The notes under the pieces: generated by a model | What the model was told of the DNA's origin: nothing | The model's input: only the letters and a program-made list of their open reading frames with translations | Database searches by the model: none | Assembly (NCBI RefSeq): GCF_019801965.1 | Contig: NZ_JAHVIA010000009.1 | Coordinates: 62,001 to 126,000, forward strand | Reading direction: 5' to 3' | DNA length: 64,000 nt | DNA from: Salipiger bermudensis | GTDB taxonomy: Bacteria > Pseudomonadota > Alphaproteobacteria > Rhodobacterales > Rhodobacteraceae | Shown here: positions 58,964 through 64,000 of the stretch, piece after piece | Layout: each line of letters opens with the position of its first letter | Position numbering within the stretch: the stretch's first letter is position 1 | Program-made: the position numbers and the translations under genes

Positions 58964-60289
58964 ATGAAACAGCTCTTTCCCTTCCTTGCCGCCGCCGGCA
59001 TCGCCGCCCTTACCGGGGCCGCGCTTTCGGCTCAGGAGGCCTATACGATCCCCGACGATCTCACCCCGGTTTCGGAATGGCAGTCGGGATTCAGCGCGGA
59101 ACAGGCCGAGGCGTTCAGGCAGAGCTACCAGGCCTCCGACATCTTCACCGGCAATGACCGCACCGCCTTTGCCTTTCTCAACCTCTCTGAGGTGGTGCCG
59201 ACGGGTGTCGTGCCGCGCGGCGGTCCGATCGCGCCGCTCGAGCGGGCGCCGATGGAAGGGGTCGAGGACATCGTCGCGAGCTCCGAACTGGGCGAGATGC
59301 CGCTCGGGGCGCTGATGGCCGATCCGCGGTCGCGGGTGCAGGCGCTCGCGGTGATCCACGAGGGCAAGGTGGTCTACGAGAGCTATCCCGGGATGCCGAG
59401 CGACATGCGCCACCTGTGGTCGTCCTCGGCCAAGACGATCTCGGGGCTGCTGACCCACCAGCTTGCCGAGGAAGGGCTGATCGATCTGCAGGCCAAGGTC
59501 TCGGACTATCTCGATTTCACCGCCGGGTCGCCGATCGGCGAGATCCTCGTCGAAGACGTTCTGCACATGCGCACCGGCATCGACTACGAGGAAAACCAGG
59601 CCAACCGGACCGATCCCGACCACCCGGTCTCCTGGGCCTTTGCCGCCGCCCTCTCCGAGCGTGGCGTGCCGGCGGGCCCGAGCCTGAAGGAGATCATGGT
59701 CGACATCCCGGCCTCGGACCCGCCGGATACCGTCTACGGCTATTCCACCTTCAATACCGAGACGCTGATCTTCATCATCGAGGAGGTCACCGGCAAGCCG
59801 TGGAACTGGGTGGTGAGCGACCGCATCTGGACCAAGGCCGGCATGGAGGGCGACGGCCTGGTGGCGCTGTCGCCGCGGGGCGAGGTTCTCGGCGGTGGCA
59901 TCTTCGCCGGCAGCCTGATGGATTTCGCGCGCTACGGCCTGCTGTTTGCGCCGAGCTGGCAGACCGTGGCCGAAGAGCGCGTCGTCTCGGAAGGCTATTT
60001 CGACGCGGTGCAGGCGGCGGCGGAGCCGTCGATCTATCTCGACAGCGAGTTCGGGCGGAAGATGGTCTCCTATTTTGGCGAGGAGGATGCGCCGATCGGC
60101 GGCTCCTACCAGTGGGACGCGGTCTTCGAGGATGGCGACCTCTACAAGTCGGGTCTGCTGGGGCAGGGGCTCTACGTCTCGCCCGAGACCGACACGGTGG
60201 TGGTCTGGTTCTCGACCACCTGGCAGAACATCCACCCGATGACGGCCTATTCCCGCGCCATCGTCAACGAGCTGTTCCGCGCGCAATGA
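58964..60289 (+). CDS. Exported serine hydrolase, beta-lactamase/esterase (class C-like) family
   Basis: A 441-residue protein with a signal peptide (about 1-23, ending ALSAQE). The active-site SxxK is S154-S-A-K157 in HLWSSSAKTISGLL. The second motif appears as YGYSTFN, and the KTG-like triad may be DGDLYKSGLLGQG near the end. This group includes 6-aminohexanoate-dimer hydrolase and class C beta-lactamase-like esterases. I see no reason to call it a resistance enzyme. Confidence 0.82.
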   Translation: MKQLFPFLAAAGIAALTGAALSAQEAYTIPDDLTPVSEWQSGFSAEQAEAFRQSYQASDIFTGNDRTAFAFLNLSEVVPTGVVPRGGPIAPLERAPMEGVEDIVASSELGEMPLGALMADPRSRVQALAVIHEGKVVYESYPGMPSDMRHLWSSSAKTISGLLTHQLAEEGLIDLQAKVSDYLDFTAGSPIGEILVEDVLHMRTGIDYEENQANRTDPDHPVSWAFAAALSERGVPAGPSLKEIMVDIPASDPPDTVYGYSTFNTETLIFIIEEVTGKPWNWVVSDRIWTKAGMEGDGLVALSPRGEVLGGGIFAGSLMDFARYGLLFAPSWQTVAEERVVSEGYFDAVQAAAEPSIYLDSEFGRKMVSYFGEEDAPIGGSYQWDAVFEDGDLYKSGLLGQGLYVSPETDTVVVWFSTTWQNIHPMTAYSRAIVNELFRAQ

Positions 60290-60353
60290 GGGGCGTCGCG
60301 GAGCCTGCCGTACCGCGGTGCGGGTCGAGCGCGGCGGCCGGGGCGGTGCCGGC

Positions 60354-61019
60354 ATGAAACGGGCGCTGGTGATCGGGGCCTCCGGCGGCATCGGCCGGGC
60401 GATGCTCGACCGGCTCGACTTGGAGGGGATCGAGGCGGTGGGGCTGTCGCGCTCGCAACACGGGCTCGACATCACCAATGAGGCCAGCGTCGCCGAGGCG
60501 CTCGGCGCGCTCGAGGGGACGTTCGATCTGATCTTCGTCGCGACCGGGGCGCTGCGCATCGACGGCGCGGTGCCGGAGAAATCCCTCGACATGATCTCGG
60601 AGACGGCGCTGCTCGACCAGTACCGGGTCAACGCGATCGGGCCGCTGCTGGTGCTGAAACACGCCCGCCGCTTGCTGCCGCGGGATCGGCCCGCGGTGGT
60701 CGCGGTGCTGTCGGCGCGGGTCGGCTCGATCGGCGACAACGGGCTGGGCGGTTGGTATGGCTACCGCGCGGCGAAGGCGGGGGTGAACCAGCTCGTGCAC
60801 AGCGCCGCGATCGAGCTGGCGCGGAAATACCCGCAGCTCTGCTGCGTCTGCCTGCATCCCGGCACCGTGGAGACCCGCTTCACCGAGGGCTACCAGGACC
60901 GCCATCCGACGGTGAGCGCAGAAACCGCGGCGCGGCGGCTCTTCGAGGTCATCGCCGCGCTCGACGCCGGCAAGACCGGCGGGTTCTTCGATTATTCCGG
61001 TGCAGAAATCCCCTGGTGA
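60354..61019 (+). CDS. Short-chain dehydrogenase/reductase (CsgA-like)
   Basis: A 221-residue SDR of the C-factor-like group: ALVIGASGGIGRAMLDRL nucleotide motif, IFVATGALR in place of NNAG, the active-site Ser in VLSARVGSIGD, and Tyr/Lys in WYGYRAAKAGVNQ. Substrate unknown. It starts 64 bp after the serine hydrolase gene and may be in the same transcript. Confidence 0.83.
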   Translation: MKRALVIGASGGIGRAMLDRLDLEGIEAVGLSRSQHGLDITNEASVAEALGALEGTFDLIFVATGALRIDGAVPEKSLDMISETALLDQYRVNAIGPLLVLKHARRLLPRDRPAVVAVLSARVGSIGDNGLGGWYGYRAAKAGVNQLVHSAAIELARKYPQLCCVCLHPGTVETRFTEGYQDRHPTVSAETAARRLFEVIAALDAGKTGGFFDYSGAEIPW

Positions 61020-61212
61020 GAGCGCCTTGGCCGCGTGCGCGCGAAAGCTTGGCGCCGTGATCCCGGCGGGCCCGGCCCGTGCCCGGACGGCTATGGTTGC
61101 GCTGCCACAGCCCCGACAAAGACGCTTCGAGTGCCACGATCTCGTCAAAATTGTCTGTTTTTGAAAGAAAAAATCTCGTCAAAGTTGCCGGGAAGAAGAA
61201 GGAATCACGGAT

Positions 61213-63579
61213 TTGCGCAGACCCGGTCTCGTTATCCTCGTCGTCGCAGCTATCGCGATGTTCGTTCTGGCCGCCGGGGGGATCTGGCTGACGCGGGAGG
61301 GTGGCAGGATCGCCTCGATCTGGGTGGCAAACGCCGCCATCCTCTCGCTCATCCTGGTGCGCGCGCGCGACAGCTCGGTCTACGTGATTGCCGCCGCCTA
61401 CCTGGGCAATATCTGCGCCAATCTCGTCGCCGGGGATCCGCTGCCGATCGCCCTCGTGCTGTCGGCCTGCAACACCATCGAGATCGGCCTGGTGACCGCG
61501 CTGCTGCTGCGCTTCCGGCCCAATATCGATTTCACCGTCCTGCGGGATCTGGCGCTGTTCGTCATTGTCGCGGGGGGCATCGCGCCCTTCGCCTCGGCGC
61601 TGGTGGCTTCGGCCTTCCTGCACCAGTTCGTCGGGGCTCCGTTCTGGCAGGTGCTGGAAAACTGGTACGCCGCGGATGCGCTGGGGCTGCTGGTCTTCGT
61701 GCCGCTTTTCGCGATGGGGCTGGGCTACAAGAACAGCCGCTTCGAGTTTGCGTCGCTGGGGCGGCCCGACGTGCTGACGCTGCTGCTGATGAATGCGATC
61801 GCGGTGTCGGCGATCTTCTGGCAGGACCGGCTGCCGCTGCTGTTCCTGGCGGTGCCGCCGCTGCTGCTCGTGGTGGTGCGGTCGGGCATGGCGGGAACGG
61901 TGATCGCCAACCTGACGATCACCGTCATCGCGATCGCCGCCACGGTCAGCCGGACCGGGCCGATCCTGCTGGTGGATGCGCCGCTGTCGGAGCAGATGAT
62001 CATCCTGCAGCTTTTCCTCGGCACCTGCGTGTTCATCTCGCTGGTGTTCTCGGCCTACCTGGCCGAGCAGAAGCGGCTCGAGGAGCGGCTGCGGCAGGCC
62101 AAGGCGCTGTCGGAGGAGGCGAGCGCCGCGAAGAGTGCCTTCCTGTCGACCGTGAGCCACGAATTGCGCACGCCGCTGACCTCGATCCGGGGCTCGCTCG
62201 GGCTCCTGGCCGGGGGCAAGGCGGGGGAGTTCTCGAGCAAGGCGTCAAAGCTGATCGGCATCGCGCACAACAACAGCGAACGGCTGGTTCACCTGATCAA
62301 CGACATCCTCGACATGGAGAAGATCGAGTCGGGCAAGATGATCTTCGATTTCCAGGAGCAATCGCTGCGCGCGGCGCTCGACCCGGCGCTCGAGACCGCG
62401 CGGGCCTATCTCCCGGACCGGCTGGTGAAGGTCATCGTGGTCGACGACGCGCCCGGGGCGCGGGTCGAGGTCGATGTGGACAGGCTGCACCAGGTGGTCA
62501 GCAACCTGTTCTCCAACGCCATCAAGTTCTCGCCGCGCGAGGGCTTCGTGCAGCTCTGGATGTCTGCCGATCCGGCCGAGGGCACGGCGAAGATCTCAGT
62601 CATCGATCAGGGTCCGGGCATCGCGGAGGAATTCCAGGGCCGACTGTTCGGCAAGTTCGAGCAGTTTGACAGCTCGAACACCCGGCGCGAGGGCGGCACC
62701 GGGCTCGGGCTCAGCATCAGCAAGGCGCTGGTGGAGAAGATGGGGGGCTCGATCAGCGTCGAGACCCAGCCCGGCAAGGGCGCGACCTTCACAGTGACCC
62801 TGCCGCTCGCCGGCATGGCGGAGCCGCAGCGGCTCGGGGAAGAGATCGACGGGCGGCCACGGCTGCTGTCCTACGGGCTCGGTCCGGAGGACGTCTTCGT
62901 CATTGTCGAGCAGCTGGCGGCCGCCGGCTACGGCTTCGATCATGCCTCCAGCTTCGAGCGCCTTGCGGCGATGCTCGAGTCTGAAGCCCACGCGGCGCTG
63001 GCCATCGATCTCGACCGGGTGGCGGATCACCGGCTGGGCGAGCTGCAAGGCCTCGTCGAACGCGCGCATCGCAAGACATTCGTGATCTCCGCCGATGGCG
63101 GCCGGGCGGAGCGCGCCTTCCCAGAAGCGATGCTGCCGGCGGTCGAGCTGATTGCGAAACCGATCGATCCGGCCCAGATCGAGGCCGGTCTGCGCGAGGC
63201 GGCGCCCGACGACGGGCTGGCCGCGCGGCCCCGTATCCTGCATGTGGAGGATGACAGGGGGGTGCTCGAGGTCGTGGCCACCGGGCTTGGCGACGAGATC
63301 GACGTGCGCCGGGCGCACAGCCTTGCCACGGCGCGCGAGGAGCTGCGCAGCGAGCGCTTCGACGCGGTCATTCTCGATCTGGCGCTGCCGGATGGCGAGG
63401 GCACGGCGCTGCTGTCGGAGATCGACGACACGACGCCCGTGCTGGTGTATTCTGCCGCCGAGGTCGAGACCTCGGTGCGGGACAAGGTCTGCGCGGTGAT
63501 GACCAAGACCAGGTCGGCGGAGAACGATGTCGTCTCCGCGATCCACGCGCTTCTCGCCTCGAAGGGCGCAGCAAGGTAA
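61213..63579 (+). CDS. Hybrid sensor histidine kinase with MASE1 membrane sensor and two receiver-like domains
   Basis: A 788-residue kinase. Residues about 1-280 form a MASE1 sensor of about eight helices (GGRIASIWVANAAILSLILV near the start). A short coiled coil (EQKRLEERLRQAKALSEEASAAK) leads to the HisKA domain with H316 in STVSHELRTPLTSIRG and an HATPase with N (LFSNAIKFSP), DQGPGIAEEFQGRLFGKFEQ and GGTGLGLSISK. Next comes a degenerate receiver (about 545-670, lacking a clear phospho-Asp), then an intact one with D722 in VILDLALPDG. The TTG start with AAGGA upstream is preferred. It is followed 5 bp later by a CheY-like gene, its probable partner. Confidence 0.88.
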   Translation: MRRPGLVILVVAAIAMFVLAAGGIWLTREGGRIASIWVANAAILSLILVRARDSSVYVIAAAYLGNICANLVAGDPLPIALVLSACNTIEIGLVTALLLRFRPNIDFTVLRDLALFVIVAGGIAPFASALVASAFLHQFVGAPFWQVLENWYAADALGLLVFVPLFAMGLGYKNSRFEFASLGRPDVLTLLLMNAIAVSAIFWQDRLPLLFLAVPPLLLVVVRSGMAGTVIANLTITVIAIAATVSRTGPILLVDAPLSEQMIILQLFLGTCVFISLVFSAYLAEQKRLEERLRQAKALSEEASAAKSAFLSTVSHELRTPLTSIRGSLGLLAGGKAGEFSSKASKLIGIAHNNSERLVHLINDILDMEKIESGKMIFDFQEQSLRAALDPALETARAYLPDRLVKVIVVDDAPGARVEVDVDRLHQVVSNLFSNAIKFSPREGFVQLWMSADPAEGTAKISVIDQGPGIAEEFQGRLFGKFEQFDSSNTRREGGTGLGLSISKALVEKMGGSISVETQPGKGATFTVTLPLAGMAEPQRLGEEIDGRPRLLSYGLGPEDVFVIVEQLAAAGYGFDHASSFERLAAMLESEAHAALAIDLDRVADHRLGELQGLVERAHRKTFVISADGGRAERAFPEAMLPAVELIAKPIDPAQIEAGLREAAPDDGLAARPRILHVEDDRGVLEVVATGLGDEIDVRRAHSLATAREELRSERFDAVILDLALPDGEGTALLSEIDDTTPVLVYSAAEVETSVRDKVCAVMTKTRSAENDVVSAIHALLASKGAAR

Positions 63580-63584
63580 GCACG

Positions 63585-63950
63585 ATGCCGAAAATTCTCT
63601 ACGTCGACGACGAGAACGACATTCGCGAGATCGCCGAGATGGCGCTCGAGCTCGAGGAGAGCTTCGAGGTCCGGACCGCGGCCTCGGGTCAGGCCGGGCT
63701 CGAGCTGGCGCGCAGTTTCCAGCCCGATCTGATGATGCTCGACGTGATGATGCCCGGAATGGACGGCATCTCGACCTTCGGCGCGGCGCGCAACGATCCG
63801 GCCCTGGCCGATATCCCGATCGTCTTCGTGACGGCGCGCACCCAGACCCACCAGGTGGCGGAGCTCATGGAGCTGGGCGCGCTTGGCGTGATCCCGAAGC
63901 CGTTCGACCCGCTGACGCTGGCCGAGGATATCGAGGCCTTCCTGGCCTAG
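63585..63950 (+). CDS. Single-domain response regulator (CheY-like)
   Basis: A 121-residue receiver: acidic pocket in ILYVDDENDIR, phospho-acceptor D53 in LMMLDVMMPGMDG, T in FVTART and K in PKPFDPLTL. It has no output domain, so it probably passes phosphate on or acts by protein contact. It lies 5 bp after the hybrid kinase gene in one operon. The last 50 bp of the window are non-coding. Confidence 0.93.
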   Translation: MPKILYVDDENDIREIAEMALELEESFEVRTAASGQAGLELARSFQPDLMMLDVMMPGMDGISTFGAARNDPALADIPIVFVTARTQTHQVAELMELGALGVIPKPFDPLTLAEDIEAFLA

Positions 63951-64000
63951 CGGCCCGGCATCATGCGGAGCGAGGGCAGGGGCCGCTGCCTCAGAACTCG

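Noticed and set aside
58964-60289. Antibiotic-resistance beta-lactamase
   Set aside because: It has an SxxK fold but is longer, and the remaining motifs fit general esterase or amide hydrolases of this superfamily better.

Overview
The window is high-GC DNA whose gene families (TRAP transporters, PuuD-type urate hydroxylase, RibH2-type lumazine synthase, Brucella/Rhizobium-type erythritol genes, a DnaA-like plasmid initiator) point to an alphaproteobacterium of the Rhodobacteraceae (roseobacter group). A replication/partition module at 32.0-36.4 kb (initiator, parA, parB and twelve perfect copies of a 16-bp palindrome) makes it likely that the window comes from a large plasmid or chromid. That is inference from the module; no closed replicon is visible.

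Left part (0-20 kb). A truncated TRAP small permease and a catecholate-siderophore TonB receptor are followed by a purine/ureide group: ureidoglycine aminohydrolase, a Pho-box-preceded Pit phosphate transporter, an NCS2 purine permease, 5-hydroxyisourate hydrolase, a LysR regulator and a membrane urate hydroxylase with a cytochrome c tail. Next come a GntR regulator divergent from an AbrB-family membrane protein, and an IclR-controlled locus (CoA-transferase, thioesterase, acyl-CoA ligase, MaoC-like dehydratase, TRAP transporter) that looks like uptake and CoA activation of an unidentified carboxylate.

Middle (20-38.5 kb). Formaldehyde dehydrogenase; a queCDEF operon under a preQ1-I riboswitch; an IS3-family remnant; an accessory cluster (Tat alpha/beta hydrolase, MFS pump, cyclophilin-like protein, SDR, LysR); a secreted Ser/Gly-rich protein behind a perfect FNR box; the replication module; an exported L,D-transpeptidase-like protein; and an FMN riboswitch driving a single lumazine synthase gene.

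Right part (38.7-64 kb). A split erythritol catabolic locus: eryH-eryI-fbp-fba on one side, an ABC importer operon (DUF2291 protein, ATPase, permease, binding protein), and eryA-eryB-eryC-eryD plus a DeoR regulator on the other. A DUF3604 protein and a YefM-YoeB toxin-antitoxin pair lie between. The bisphosphatase and aldolase next to eryH-eryI suggest that the product erythrose-4-phosphate could be drawn off through sedoheptulose bisphosphate. The end holds an alpha/beta hydrolase, an SbtA-like bicarbonate permease divergent from a LysR regulator, a serine hydrolase, an SDR, and a MASE1 hybrid histidine kinase with a CheY-like receiver.

No rRNA, tRNA or CRISPR array was seen. The strongest structural signals are the palindrome array and its internal tandem duplication, the two riboswitches, and a dispersed double-hairpin repeat present twice.
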